Source: Pseudomonas abietaniphila (lineage in GTDB: Bacteria; Pseudomonadota; Gammaproteobacteria; Pseudomonadales; Pseudomonadaceae). Taken from it: 64,000 nucleotides of DNA. The position numbers and the translations under genes are program-made. The stretch is taken from contig NZ_CP155619.1 of NCBI RefSeq assembly GCF_039697315.1, forward strand, positions 5,704,001 to 5,768,000. The letters run 5' to 3'. Below, piece after piece: positions 1 to 8,883 of the stretch. Position 1 is the first letter of the stretch; each line of letters begins with the position of its first letter. The notes below the pieces were generated by a model. It saw nothing but the letters and a program-made list of their open reading frames with translations, did no database searches and was not told the DNA's origin.

Positions 1-894
1 CCACGGTAAAAGCAACAGCGCTGCACCGAATGCCGCGAGCAATAGCGTGGGCACGGCGATCAACCCGGCCTTGATCGACAGGCGGCCGCTGGCGAAAGGA
101 CGATTGCATTTGCTCCTGTGGTGACGGTCGTCGCACAGGTCCAGCAAGTCGTTGAGGATGTAAACGCTGGAGGCGCAGAGGCCGAAGCAGAAGAAGGCAA
201 ACACTCCATCCCGCATCAGGTCGAACTGGGTGAAACGATGAGAGGCGAGCAAGGGCACGAAGATCAGGGCGTTCTTCAGCCATTGGTGCAAGCGCATCGC
301 CCTGCGCCAGTCGCGCAGGCTGGCCGTGTTGGTGCGCAGGGTCGGCTCGACCTGAGCCATTGCCTTGACGCGCCCCTCGACGCCAGGATCCGGGTTAACC
401 ACGTAGGCCTGGCGAGACACCGTCCAGATCGGTAAATCATCTTTGGAGTTGCCGATGTAGTCGAAGCCGCCCTCGCCATAATGCGCAACTAACAGGTCGC
501 GTTTGTTATTGCCGGACAAGTTACGGTTGGCGTTGGAGGCCAATACCAGATCGAACAGTTGTAAATGCTCGGCAATACGCTCCGCCAGGCTTACATGGCT
601 GGCCGTGGCGAGCACAATCATTCGTCCGGTGGCCTTTTCGGCAGTGATCAGTTCAATGATCTGCGGGTCATACGGCAGCACGGCGACATCGATCTGCGTC
701 TCCAGCGCCAGGCCTTCCTTGAGCGCAGCCTTGCCCTTGAGCAGCCAGCCCAGCAGTTTGTATACCTTCAACGGCTGGCTTCTGACGAAGGCCATCGCCG
801 TTTCCATCAGCAGGTCCGAACGCAACAGAGTGCCATCCAGATCAACTACCAAGGGCGGGAAAGTTTCTTGAACTCTTCCCTGAATTCTTGCCAT
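1..894 (-). CDS. HAD-UbiA fusion prenyltransferase (3' part outside window)
   Basis: Reading back from an ATG at 894 the frame stays open to the window edge (298 codons, no stop), so the C-terminus is missing. The N-terminus carries a HAD-phosphatase motif (VVDLDGTLL, Asp18 and Asp20) and 'ASNANRNLSGNNKRD' typical of HAD lids; around residue 200 it changes to a membrane UbiA domain whose first Asp-rich motif is NDLLDLCDDRHH followed by NRPFASG. UbiA enzymes transfer prenyl groups to an acceptor in the inner membrane; HAD-UbiA fusions in pseudomonads have no firmly known acceptor. The phosphatase domain could remove phosphate from a phosphorylated acceptor or product (inference). The next gene upstream, ppyR, is on the same strand about 190 bp away. 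Confidence 0.85.
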   Translation of the reverse strand, partial: MARIQGRVQETFPPLVVDLDGTLLRSDLLMETAMAFVRSQPLKVYKLLGWLLKGKAALKEGLALETQIDVAVLPYDPQIIELITAEKATGRMIVLATASHVSLAERIAEHLQLFDLVLASNANRNLSGNNKRDLLVAHYGEGGFDYIGNSKDDLPIWTVSRQAYVVNPDPGVEGRVKAMAQVEPTLRTNTASLRDWRRAMRLHQWLKNALIFVPLLASHRFTQFDLMRDGVFAFFCFGLCASSVYILNDLLDLCDDRHHRSKCNRPFASGRLSIKAGLIAVPTLLLAAFGAALLLLPW

Positions 895-1083
895 GTCGAA
901 TGCTCCGTAGCGAGTCCATCCGACTATAAACAAAAACGTTTTTTCACAACTTCATTTAAATTAAATGGCTTGCCGATACTCGGCGGGCCGTTGGCGTCAG
1001 AATAAACGGCGCACAGGTGAACAAACTTTTCGCGATGAGGGTTTCACTTTTGAAACACTCGGCGTCGATTAATTGGCGACCAA

Positions 1084-1338
1084 CTAATGACTGTAAACCG
1101 GTTGAAACCCGGCCTTGCGCAAATTGTGTTGCGACAGCAGGCGCATGACGTAACCGATCTTGATGAGGGTCGGGCCGATGATGGTCATGGCGTGCAGACT
1201 GATCAGCTCAAACAGATTCAGCTGCAGATCCAGCAGGTAGGCGCCGACGATGCCCGTCAGCAGCATGGCCAGGCCGACCAGCAGAACCCGGGTGGAGAGG
1301 CGCAGGACGTTGGCGGGTTGGAGGAAGAAATCAAACAT
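1084..1338 (-). CDS. ppyR: PpyR-like small transmembrane regulator
   Basis: An 84-residue protein with two hydrophobic segments (about 14-36 and 44-66) starting FDFFLQPANVLRLSTRVLLVG. Length, N-terminus and the position next to a NorR/FhpR-type regulator fit the P. aeruginosa PpyR family (reported to influence psl and pyoverdine expression). The start is set by AGGAG eight bases upstream of the ATG. In P. aeruginosa the flavohaemoglobin gene fhp lies between ppyR and the NO regulator; here it does not, and ppyR itself faces the regulator. The three NorR-type boxes and a weak sigma-54 promoter upstream suggest that ppyR is NO-controlled (inference). Confidence 0.65.
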   Translation of the reverse strand: MFDFFLQPANVLRLSTRVLLVGLAMLLTGIVGAYLLDLQLNLFELISLHAMTIIGPTLIKIGYVMRLLSQHNLRKAGFQPVYSH

Positions 1339-1396
1339 GGCGGTAACTCCTGTTCAGTGAAGGCATGGCCATTGCCGATGCCATTACTCAAGCTGT

Positions 1397-1412
1397 ATCA
1401 GTATCCATGCCA
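1397..1412 (-). promoter_or_regulatory. Candidate sigma-54 promoter for ppyR
   Basis: On the minus strand the 16-mer TGGCATGGATACTGAT matches the -24 element (TGGCA) well, but the -12 element is CTGA-T instead of TTGCA, so GG-N10-GC is GG-N10-GA. It sits about 60 bp before the ppyR start and 40-100 bp from the NorR-type boxes, the right geometry for enhancer-driven sigma-54 transcription. The imperfect -12 keeps confidence low. Confidence 0.3.
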
Positions 1413-1452
1413 GTTTTAGTGTGCTTGCAGATCATGAGGTTGCGTGCAGTGA

Positions 1453-1509
1453 GTCAAAACGACCTCTAATACTCGCTGTCGTTTTAACCTGCGCGGATGT
1501 CATAATGAC
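1453..1509. promoter_or_regulatory. Three NorR-type enhancer boxes (GT-N7-AC)
   Basis: Between divergent ppyR and norR are GTCAAAACGAC (1453-1463), GTCGTTTTAAC (1478-1488) and GTCATAATGAC (1499-1509). Each fits the NorR core GT-N7-AC; centres are 25 and 21 bp apart. The first two form a near-perfect inverted pair. Three such sites are the known arrangement in E. coli norR-norVW. They would serve as enhancers for a sigma-54 promoter reading toward ppyR and may also autoregulate norR. Confidence 0.65.
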
Positions 1510-1554
1510 CGCGTTTTCGCCTTCCTCATCTGGATCGCTGCATCTGGAGTCCGC

Positions 1555-3114
1555 ATGACCAATCCCCTGTTGCTCGCGCTTGTACCGCTTGTTGCCGACC
1601 TCTCTCGTGATCTCCCGGATGACGAGCGCTACCGCCGGCTGTTGCGCTCATTGCGCCAGCTGTTGCCGTGCGATGCCGTGGCCCTGCTCAAGCTTGAGGA
1701 CGATGTGTTCGTGCCGCTGTCGGTGGAGGGCCTGAGCCCGGACACGCTGGGGCGTCGTTTTCGTCTGGGCGAACATCCGCGCCTGGACATCATTGCGCAG
1801 AATCGTCAGCCGACGCGTTTCTCCACCGACTGCGACTTGCCGGACCCTTATGACGGGCTGGTGGACGGGCTGCACGGGCATCTGGAAGTGCACGACTGTC
1901 TGGGCTGTCCTCTGTATGTGCAGGACACGTTGTGGGGATTGATCACGCTGGACTCACTGGACCCCTCCAGTTTTGGCAGCGTCGATCTGGACAACCTGCA
2001 AGCGTTTGCCAGTCTGGCGGCAGCCACGGTGATGGCCAGCGAGCGCATCAACCAGTTGGCGCGCGGTTTCGAGGACCAGCGGCAACTGGCAGAGGTCTAC
2101 AAGCGAGCGGCGGGCGGGCGAGGGCCGCGAGAGCTGATCGGACAAAGCGCGGTGCATAAACGTCTGCAACAAGAGATCCAGCTGGTGGGCAACAGCCCGC
2201 TGACCGTGCTGATCACCGGTGAAACGGGCGTCGGTAAGGAGCTGGTGGCCGAAGCCATTCACCTGCAATCGCCACGTGCGCAGAAGCCCCTCATCAGCCT
2301 GAACTGCGCCGCGTTGCCCGAAATGCTGGTCGAGAGCGAGCTGTTCGGCCACGTCAAAGGCGCGTTTTCGGGCGCCGTGAGTGGGCGAAGCGGCAAGTTT
2401 GAACTTGCCGATGGCGGTTCTATTTTTCTGGACGAAGTGGGGGAGTTGCCGCTGCCGGTTCAGGCCAAACTGCTGCGGGTCTTGCAGAGCGGACAATTGC
2501 AGCGCGTCGGTTCCGATCAGGAGCACCATGTTGACGTGCGCATCATCGCCGCGACCAACCGCGACCTCGCCGAAGAAGTCCGCGCCGGGCGTTTTCGTGC
2601 CGACCTCTATCACCGCTTGAGCGTGTACCCGCTGGTGGTGCCTCCGTTGCGCGAGCGGGGCCGCGATGCCTTGTTGTTGGCCGGTTACTTTCTGGAAGAA
2701 AACCGCGCGCGGATGGGACTGCGCAGCCTGCGCATGAGCGCCGAGGCGCAGAAGATGCTGCTGGCGTACCCATGGCCGGGCAACGTTCGTGAGCTGGAAC
2801 ACCTGATCAGCCGTGCAGTGCTCAAGGCGCTGTCGAGTCACCCTGAAAGGCCGCGAATCCTCACCATCGAGCCTCAGGCGCTGGGACTGGAGGACGACAT
2901 GCAGATTCCAGCCACCGCGCCGCCAGCGCTTGCCAGCGCCTCTCCTGTGGTCAAGCCGGGAGAAGGGTTGAAAGAAACCGTCGATGCGTTCCAGACGGTG
3001 GTGATCAATGATGCGTTGGCGCGCCATCAGGGCAAGTGGGCCGAGGTAGCCCGGGAGTTGAACCTGGACCGGGCGAATCTCAGCCGGCTGGCGAAGCGGT
3101 TGGGGATTCGCTAG
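1555..3114 (+). CDS. norR: NorR/FhpR nitric-oxide-responsive sigma-54 activator
   Basis: 519 residues with the order GAF (about 20-165), AAA+ sigma-54 interaction domain (about 190-420) and C-terminal Fis-type helix-turn-helix (about 470-515). The residues that place the non-haem iron in E. coli NorR have counterparts here: Arg76, Asp97, Asp100, Cys115 and Asp133. Walker A is GETGVGKE; the sigma-54 contact loop is GAFSGA instead of GAFTGA, a tolerated variant. NO binding to the GAF iron relieves repression of the ATPase. The start follows CTGGAG by eight bases. No NO-reductase or flavohaemoglobin gene is adjacent, so its target here is probably ppyR or a distant gene. Confidence 0.9.
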   Translation: MTNPLLLALVPLVADLSRDLPDDERYRRLLRSLRQLLPCDAVALLKLEDDVFVPLSVEGLSPDTLGRRFRLGEHPRLDIIAQNRQPTRFSTDCDLPDPYDGLVDGLHGHLEVHDCLGCPLYVQDTLWGLITLDSLDPSSFGSVDLDNLQAFASLAAATVMASERINQLARGFEDQRQLAEVYKRAAGGRGPRELIGQSAVHKRLQQEIQLVGNSPLTVLITGETGVGKELVAEAIHLQSPRAQKPLISLNCAALPEMLVESELFGHVKGAFSGAVSGRSGKFELADGGSIFLDEVGELPLPVQAKLLRVLQSGQLQRVGSDQEHHVDVRIIAATNRDLAEEVRAGRFRADLYHRLSVYPLVVPPLRERGRDALLLAGYFLEENRARMGLRSLRMSAEAQKMLLAYPWPGNVRELEHLISRAVLKALSSHPERPRILTIEPQALGLEDDMQIPATAPPALASASPVVKPGEGLKETVDAFQTVVINDALARHQGKWAEVARELNLDRANLSRLAKRLGIR

Positions 3115-3150
3115 GTAGACAATTTTTCACACGCTGCAGCAGTGAATGCC

Positions 3151-3249
3151 ATCCCTGTAGGAGTGAGCTTGCTCGCGAATGCGGCATGTCAGTCGCATTC
3201 ATAGTGACTGGCGCTACGCATTCGTGAGCAAGCTCACCCCTACAGGGAT
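3151..3249. repeat. REP/BIME palindrome
   Basis: A pair of inverted REP units: TGTAGGAGTGAGCTTGCTCG at the left is mirrored by GAGCAAGCTCACCCCTACAG at the right, with about 50 bp between them. This is the common Pseudomonas REP core, placed just after norR. Confidence 0.8.
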
Positions 3250-3343
3250 CTACGTGGGGCCTGTGAGCGTGAACGCTTACACCTGGATATCGATTGCATT
3301 GAACACGCGGCAGAAACATGGATTTCTGTTAGCAACACCGAAC

Positions 3344-3434
3344 CTGTGGGAGTGAGCTTGCTCACGAAGGCGCAATGCCAGTCGATATCAAAGTGACTGA
3401 CATGCCGCATTCGCGAGCAAGCTCACTCCCACAG
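3344..3434. repeat. REP/BIME palindrome, second copy
   Basis: Inverted units CTGTGGGAGTGAGCTTGCTC and GAGCAAGCTCACTCCCACAG bound a 91-bp element. Same REP core as the element about 100 bp upstream but a different loop; the outer arms are perfectly complementary. Confidence 0.8.
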
Positions 3435-3453
3435 ATCAGTCTGCTGACAACCG

Positions 3454-3642
3454 TCAACGTTCCGGACGGGTATGGAAATCCCCTTTTTCCGGCACCATTT
3501 CGGTGCCGGGTTCAAAGCCGGTCTTGGGGTTGCAGCCTTCGTCGACCGGGTCGCAGTCGGGCTCCACAGGGTCGGGAACCGTTTCCGGAAATGTTACGTC
3601 TTGCGCGTTTACGTCAGGGTTTTCGGGGCGTGAACCGCTCAT
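3454..3642 (-). CDS. Small acidic proline-rich protein, unknown function
   Basis: 62 residues from an ATG preceded by GGAGGAGATC, a strong ribosome binding site, which is why this start is preferred over one 15 codons upstream. The product is rich in Asp, Glu and Pro (PETVPDPVEPDCDPVDEGCNP) with two Cys, no membrane segment and no signal peptide. It looks disordered. I do not recognise a domain; similar short acidic proteins are common in pseudomonads. It lies between a REP element and the MFS gene on the same strand. Confidence 0.55.
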   Translation of the reverse strand: MSGSRPENPDVNAQDVTFPETVPDPVEPDCDPVDEGCNPKTGFEPGTEMVPEKGDFHTRPER

Positions 3643-3717
3643 GATCTCCTCCAGCCAAAGGCGACAGTGGTTGGAGGAGTCAAGCACATGGATGCCAAGG
3701 TCGTGGGATAAAAGGCC

Positions 3718-5163
3718 TCAGCGGTGGGCAATGTCTTCCAGTGCCAGGTTGCGCGTCCGTGGACCGAAGGCGCCGATGGTGATGATCACGATCAGCATGC
3801 TGATGACGATGAACGTCAGCACCCCTGGCGTGCCGAAATGGTCGAGGAACAGCCCGATCAGCAGGCTGCTGAACACGGTCGACAGTCGACTGAACGAGTA
3901 GCAGAACCCCACGGCGCGGGCGCGGATGTTGGTGGGAAAGAGCTCGCTCTGATACGAGTGGTACGCGAAGCTCAGCCAGGCGTTGCAGAACGTGATCATC
4001 ACGCCGCAGACAATCAGCCCGGCCGCGGTGCTTTGCTGGGCGAACAAGGTGCCAAAGACCATGGCGCCCAGGGCGGAGCCGACGATTTGCCATTTGTTCT
4101 CGAAGCGGTTGGCGAACTTCACGAACAGCAGCGGGCCCAGCGGGTAGGCGAGGGTAATGATGAAGGCGTACGCCAGGCTGTGCGTCACGCTCACGCCTTG
4201 CCCCGAGAGCAACGCGGGCAGCCAGTTACCAAAGCCGAAGAAGCCGATGGCCTGGAACACATGGAACACGATCAGCATCAAGGCCCGGCGGCGATAGGGC
4301 GGCTGCCAGATGTCGGCGAAGCGGCCTTTGCCTTCCACCGCAACGCTGTGGGTCTGCGGTTCGTCCAGCGCCTGGCCATGGTCTTTCACGCAGCGTGCTT
4401 CGAGGTCATCCATGATCTTTTCGGCTTCGGCAAAACGCCCATGCTGAGCCAGCCAGCGGGGCGACTCGGGCAGCCGCGAGCGCAACCACCAGATGAACAG
4501 CGCAAACACCGCACTGGCCAGCACCACGAAGCGCCAACCGGCGATGCCAAACGGGTCTTGCGGCACCAGCCACCAGGACATCAGCGCCACCGAAGGCACT
4601 GACAGAAACTGGACGAAGAAGGCGAACGCGAACGCCGAACTGCGCATGCGCTTGGGTACCAGTTCCGACAGGTAGGCGTCGATGGTCACAAGTTCGATGC
4701 CCAGGCCGATGCCCACCAGAAAACGCATGCAGATGATCCCCAGCGCCGAGGTCTGCATGCCCATCAGCACGGTGGCGACGGTGTACCAGATCAACGCGAA
4801 GGTGAAGATCGCGCGGCGACCGAAGCGGTCGGCAATCGGGCTGAGCAAGCTGGCGCCGAGGAACAGCCCCAGAAAGGTCGCCGACGCGAATGCGGCCTGA
4901 TCGGAGAAACCGAATACGCCTTGCGCACCGGTTGCAAAGAGACCGGCGCGAATCAGACCGGGGCTGATGTAGGCGGTCTGGAACAGGTCGTACAGTTCGA
5001 AGAAGCCGCCAATGGACAGCAGCGCCACCAGCTTCCAGATCGTCGCCACGGCGGGCAGACGGTCGATGCGGGCGGAGATCAGCGCGGCGCGAACCGGGTC
5101 GACGCCATCAGTGGGCTGTTGCGAGGCATCAGAGGTGCCAAAGGTTTGAGACGGGGAGGACAT
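3718..5163 (-). CDS. MFS transporter (sugar/organic-acid porter type)
   Basis: 481 residues with about 12 membrane segments and a long soluble N-terminus (about 45 residues). The MFS signature loop 2-3 reads LSPIADRFGRRAIF and there is RLPESPRWLAQHGR before the central loop, as in the sugar-porter/metabolite:H+ symporter branch. The central cytoplasmic loop (about 245-290) is charged. Substrate cannot be told from sequence. It is divergent from the Nramp gene, separated by about 115 bp. Family membership is sure; substrate is open. Confidence 0.85.
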   Translation of the reverse strand: MSSPSQTFGTSDASQQPTDGVDPVRAALISARIDRLPAVATIWKLVALLSIGGFFELYDLFQTAYISPGLIRAGLFATGAQGVFGFSDQAAFASATFLGLFLGASLLSPIADRFGRRAIFTFALIWYTVATVLMGMQTSALGIICMRFLVGIGLGIELVTIDAYLSELVPKRMRSSAFAFAFFVQFLSVPSVALMSWWLVPQDPFGIAGWRFVVLASAVFALFIWWLRSRLPESPRWLAQHGRFAEAEKIMDDLEARCVKDHGQALDEPQTHSVAVEGKGRFADIWQPPYRRRALMLIVFHVFQAIGFFGFGNWLPALLSGQGVSVTHSLAYAFIITLAYPLGPLLFVKFANRFENKWQIVGSALGAMVFGTLFAQQSTAAGLIVCGVMITFCNAWLSFAYHSYQSELFPTNIRARAVGFCYSFSRLSTVFSSLLIGLFLDHFGTPGVLTFIVISMLIVIITIGAFGPRTRNLALEDIAHR

Positions 5164-5278
5164 TATTGTTTTCCAGATCCGTGGGACGACGCATGTTAGA
5201 GCTTTTACAGAGATTCAAGACAAAACATTTCTGCGAGTTTAAGCTCCGTGGCTGATTAATAGCATTCGCCGGACTCCC

Positions 5279-6598
5279 GTGAAATACAGACTCCCGACCA
5301 CCGCAACCGCTCCGTTCTGCCCCTCAGCCGTGACCGACAGCGTGGCCATCCCGGCCAACGCGTCCTTTCTGCGCAAAATGATGCTGTTTGTAGGCCCCGG
5401 CCTGCTGATCTCCATCGGCTACATGGACCCCGGCAACTGGGCCACGGCCATCGAGGCGGGCTCGCGTTTCGGTTATGCGTTGCTGTTCGTCGTGGTGCTG
5501 GCCAGCCTGTCGGGCATGGTCCTGCAGAACCTGTGCTCGCGACTGGGCATCGCCACCGGCCGCGACCTCGCCCAACTGTCCGCCGAGCGCTACAGCCATC
5601 GGGTCGGGATGGGGCAATGGATTCTGGCCGAACTGTCGATTCTGGCGACCGACCTTGCCGAAGTGCTGGGCGCCGCGCTGGCGTTTCATCTGCTGCTGGG
5701 GGTGTCGATTACCACGGGCGTGGCGTTGACCGCCTTCGACACGGTGATCGTGCTTGCGCTGCAAGGCGCCAACTTCCGTCGTCTGGAAGCGATCGTGCTG
5801 GGCCTGATCGCGACCATTGCCACCTGCTTCTTCATCGAACTGGTGCTCATCAAACCGTTCTGGCCGGACGTCGTCGCGGGCCTGAAGCCGTCGTGGGACG
5901 TGCTGAGCCAGCAAGAGCCGCTGTACATCGCCATCGGTATTCTGGGCGCCACCGTCATGCCGCATAACCTGTACCTGCACTCATCGGTGGTGCAGACCCG
6001 GGTCAACGGCACATCGGTGGAGAGCAAGGCCAGCGCGATCCGCTATGCGCGGGTCGACACCATTGCTTCGTTGAGCATGGCGCTTGTGATCAATGCGGCG
6101 ATCCTGATCCTCGCCGCTGCGGCGTTCCACGGCACCGGCCATGCCGATGTGGTGGAAATCCAGGACGCTTACCACCTGCTCGACCCGCTGGTGGGCGGTG
6201 CACTCGCCAGCGTGCTGTTTGGTGTCGCGTTGCTGGCGGCGGGGCAAAGCTCGACCTTTACCGGCACCATCGCCGGTCAGGTCGTGCTTGAGGGTTTTCT
6301 CAATGCCAAGATTCCCTGCTGGCAGCGCCGCTTGATCACCCGTGCACTGGCATTGATCCCGGCGCTGATTGGCGTCATCTGGTTCGGTGACGGCGCGGTG
6401 GGCAAGATGCTGGTGCTCAGCCAGGTCGTGCTCAGCCTGCAACTGCCATTTGCGCTCTGGCCCTTGATTCGCTTCACCAGCGACAAACAACTGATGGGCC
6501 CGTTCGCCAACAACGCCGTGACCAAGACGCTGGCCTGGGGACTGTTCGGCTTGATCTCGGCGGCCAACCTGGCGTTGATGTTCTTCTGGATCAGCTGA
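5279..6598 (+). CDS. mntH: Nramp-family divalent metal (Mn2+) transporter
   Basis: 439 residues with about 11 membrane segments. Both Nramp metal-site motifs are present: DPGNW (helix 1, near residue 50) and MPHNLYLHS (helix 6, near 225), where Asp, Asn and Met bind Mn2+ or Fe2+. The sequence is close to proton-coupled MntH. The frame opens with GTG at 5279 without a clear ribosome binding site, so a start some codons downstream is possible. The 3' end overlaps the first of two long palindromic repeats by two bases. No MntR or Fur box was identified upstream. Confidence 0.9.
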   Translation: MKYRLPTTATAPFCPSAVTDSVAIPANASFLRKMMLFVGPGLLISIGYMDPGNWATAIEAGSRFGYALLFVVVLASLSGMVLQNLCSRLGIATGRDLAQLSAERYSHRVGMGQWILAELSILATDLAEVLGAALAFHLLLGVSITTGVALTAFDTVIVLALQGANFRRLEAIVLGLIATIATCFFIELVLIKPFWPDVVAGLKPSWDVLSQQEPLYIAIGILGATVMPHNLYLHSSVVQTRVNGTSVESKASAIRYARVDTIASLSMALVINAAILILAAAAFHGTGHADVVEIQDAYHLLDPLVGGALASVLFGVALLAAGQSSTFTGTIAGQVVLEGFLNAKIPCWQRRLITRALALIPALIGVIWFGDGAVGKMLVLSQVVLSLQLPFALWPLIRFTSDKQLMGPFANNAVTKTLAWGLFGLISAANLALMFFWIS

Positions 6599-6841
6599 TC
6601 GTTCCAACGCTCCGCGTGGTAACGCCTATCCCGACGCTCCGCGTCCTGGGCGCATTGACGCAGAGCGTCAGGGTCTGCATGCCCACGCAGAGCGTGGGCA
6701 CGATCAAAAGAGTTTGCCCGGCCTCTAGCCCTGATCGTTCCCACGCTCCGCGTGGTAACGCCGATCCCGACGCTCCGCGTCCCAAGCGCGTTGACGCAGA
6801 GCGTCAGAGGCTGCATGCCTACGCAGAGCGTGGGCACGATC
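6597..6841. repeat. Two tandem copies of a 109-bp palindromic repeat
   Basis: Copies at 6597-6705 and 6733-6841 both open with GATCGTTCC and close with GGCACGATC, and each contains nested inverted units built from ACGCTCCGCGT and ACGCAGAGCGT. They differ at a few bases and are joined by a 27-bp linker. The palindromic nature suggests REP-type mobile or structural DNA; it sits directly at the mntH stop codon and could form the 3' end of that transcript. Confidence 0.75.
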
Positions 6842-6862
6842 AAAAAAGGGTGTGCCCGACCT

Positions 6863-7321
6863 TCAACTCAACAAAATCCCCCGCGCCATCCCCGTCGCGG
6901 CGATGACGATGATCACCATCAATGCCGCTTCCATGTGGCTGATGCGCGCGAAGCGCCGTGAACGGGAGGTATCGATGGGTTGGTTGCGCTTGAATGCGAT
7001 GCGCCATTTGATCAGAGCAAACATCGGCACTACTTCCAGCGCGAGAATCGCGACGAATGCCGTCATTTTCAGGTGAAACAGCGGCTGATGCAGGTAATAG
7101 AACGAGCCTTTTTCCAGTCCCCCAAACGCCCGAAATGCACCTGTGATCAGCAGCAGCCCGGCCGACAACCCCCAGATGTTGTCGACCACGAACACATCTC
7201 GAAAAGAGCGCGGGTCGTCGGTGCGCAGCCGCCGCAGCGCCCGCCCTCGCGCCAGAACCGCCGCCAACGCAAAGCCGAAAGCCAACAAGTGCAACGCAGC
7301 CACAACCCATTTAATGAGCAT
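6863..7321 (-). CDS. DUF2214 family membrane protein
   Basis: 152 residues, four predicted membrane segments (about 4-25, 50-68, 78-102, 128-148). The motif VDNIWGLSAGLLLITGAFR with the KGSFYYLHQPLFHLKM stretch is characteristic of DUF2214 proteins, whose function is unknown. Several His and Tyr lie near helix ends, which could point to a haem or metal protein, but this is speculation. It stands alone on the minus strand, facing the repeat block. Confidence 0.8.
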   Translation of the reverse strand: MLIKWVVAALHLLAFGFALAAVLARGRALRRLRTDDPRSFRDVFVVDNIWGLSAGLLLITGAFRAFGGLEKGSFYYLHQPLFHLKMTAFVAILALEVVPMFALIKWRIAFKRNQPIDTSRSRRFARISHMEAALMVIIVIAATGMARGILLS

Positions 7322-7446
7322 GGTTCAACTCCCCCGAGCGATGTCTAAAGCAAGCGTCAACAGAGCAAGCTTAGCGGGTCGTGGGCGTTATGCCTTGTTG
7401 CTGACTTCACGACGTCGTTATTGAAAAGGTCCGATGCAAATCGATG

Positions 7447-7569
7447 TCATCTTTCATGTTTTTCGCTACTGCGCTTGCGGCTCGGGTGCACGAAGTCGAT
7501 GTAAAAAGCGGAAATGCCAAACACCGATATTGCAGAAACAATAATCAGACCGATGACTGAGTTATCCAC
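7447..7569 (-). CDS. Possible 40-residue single-span membrane protein
   Basis: A GTG at 7569 opens a 40-codon frame with a stop codon just upstream. The product has a hydrophobic helix (IGLIIVSAISVFGISAFYI) followed by a basic tail (HPSRKRSSEKHER), the look of a real small inner-membrane protein with the tail in the cytoplasm. The ribosome binding site is weak, so this is tentative. It is the only plausible gene seen in the 360-bp gap between DUF2214 and the GNAT/C39 gene. Confidence 0.35.
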   Translation of the reverse strand: MDNSVIGLIIVSAISVFGISAFYIDFVHPSRKRSSEKHER

Positions 7570-7683
7570 GTTGATAATCCATCAAGACGCCCGCAGGCAG
7601 AGACGCTATTGATCCCTTAAATACTCTGCGTCGCAATGAATACGACGGTATCTTTACGCGCGTGATGAGTACCATGACGCGAC

Positions 7684-8793
7684 TTATACAACCCTGGCAT
7701 CGGGCGGATATAAAACAACCGCAGCGCGAAGTTTGTCTGCACCGAAACAACTCATGCCCACGAACTCCTGATGGCTGACCGGCATGTATTGGCAATCCAT
7801 CGCCAGACGTTGCTGACTGTGATCGACGTCAGGGTCATGCAAGTACACGAAGTCGGCGTCGCAGCCGGCGACCAGCACCCAGTGCGGGGCCTTGGAACGG
7901 GTGAGCCGATAGCTGCTGATCAGGACAAGCGCGAGCGCATGGCTCGTTTGCAGGTGCAGCAGGTCGAGTGCAGTGCTGCCCAAATGGCGCACCTGGCTGT
8001 CTGCCAGTTCGCGACTGAACTCCTCGTGCACCAGGCGCATGACCTCGCGTTTTTCCTCGCTGCGCACGCCTGCCAAAAACAGCGGGCCTTTGACCGACAC
8101 CTGCAGCCCGACGTCGAAGCCACGGCGTAGCGCCGCCAGCGCCAGCCCCTGTGGGCTGCAGCCGCCATGGCCTGAGGTCATGAACACGGTTGTGGCCTCT
8201 CGCCAGATCTGCACCTCTTCATGGCGCTGCATGGAACGCCCTGGCTGCAAGGCCTTCATGGCCATCAACAGGCACGCGGGCCCACAACTGAAATCCAGCG
8301 TCTGCGCGTAGTAGGGCACTTGGCGAGGAACGCTCACGGCGAAATCGCGGATGCGCTTTTCGTAGCGCAGTGCCGGAGCATGGTCCGCGTAGTAGTCGTC
8401 GATGTGATCGAACAGGCGATAGCCGTTGCGCTCGTACAGGCGGATCGCCGACGGATTATCGGGCCGCACCTCAAGGCGCAGATAAGCGCACTCGCGGTCC
8501 ATCGCGCAACGTTCTGCCTGCTCGAGCAATTGCTGGCCCAAACCCTGGCCACGAGCGTGTTCACTGATGGCCAGCGAGTACAGCCGGCCCAGCGAAGTGC
8601 CGCGATGAAACAGCACCAGCGCGTAACCCGCCAGCCGATCCTCGGCTTTTGCCACCAGCAGGCATGCATTGGCGCGACTGACCATCCACTGAAAGTTGCG
8701 CGCATTCAGCCGATCGGTTTCAAAACACTGATTTTCCAGGGCCAACAGTTCGTCTACATCGGACAGTTGGGCGAGGCGATATATAAAGTTCAT
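7684..8793 (-). CDS. GNAT acetyltransferase + C39-like peptidase fusion
   Basis: 369 residues in two domains. Residues 1-150 are a GNAT fold with the acetyl-CoA loop ARGQGLGQQLL preceded by RLYSLAIS, as in RimI-like enzymes. Residues about 160-360 are a C39-type papain-like domain: PYYAQTLDFSCGPACLLMAM carries the presumed nucleophile Cys, and APHWVLVAGCD and YLHDPD the His and Asp. There is no signal peptide or ABC domain, so it is cytosolic and not a bacteriocin exporter. It is divergent from the RimK-like ligase with 90 bp between starts. GNAT/peptidase/RimK groups have been predicted to make and trim peptide-like products; the substrate is unknown. Confidence 0.85.
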   Translation of the reverse strand: MNFIYRLAQLSDVDELLALENQCFETDRLNARNFQWMVSRANACLLVAKAEDRLAGYALVLFHRGTSLGRLYSLAISEHARGQGLGQQLLEQAERCAMDRECAYLRLEVRPDNPSAIRLYERNGYRLFDHIDDYYADHAPALRYEKRIRDFAVSVPRQVPYYAQTLDFSCGPACLLMAMKALQPGRSMQRHEEVQIWREATTVFMTSGHGGCSPQGLALAALRRGFDVGLQVSVKGPLFLAGVRSEEKREVMRLVHEEFSRELADSQVRHLGSTALDLLHLQTSHALALVLISSYRLTRSKAPHWVLVAGCDADFVYLHDPDVDHSQQRLAMDCQYMPVSHQEFVGMSCFGADKLRAAVVLYPPDARVV

Positions 8794-8883
8794 GTCGGCG
8801 ACCGTAAAGAGTGAGTAACGAAACGGGACATTTCTACAAAGCCATGGTTTATAGAAAGGACTTGTTTCCCGAAGGATCCACTC

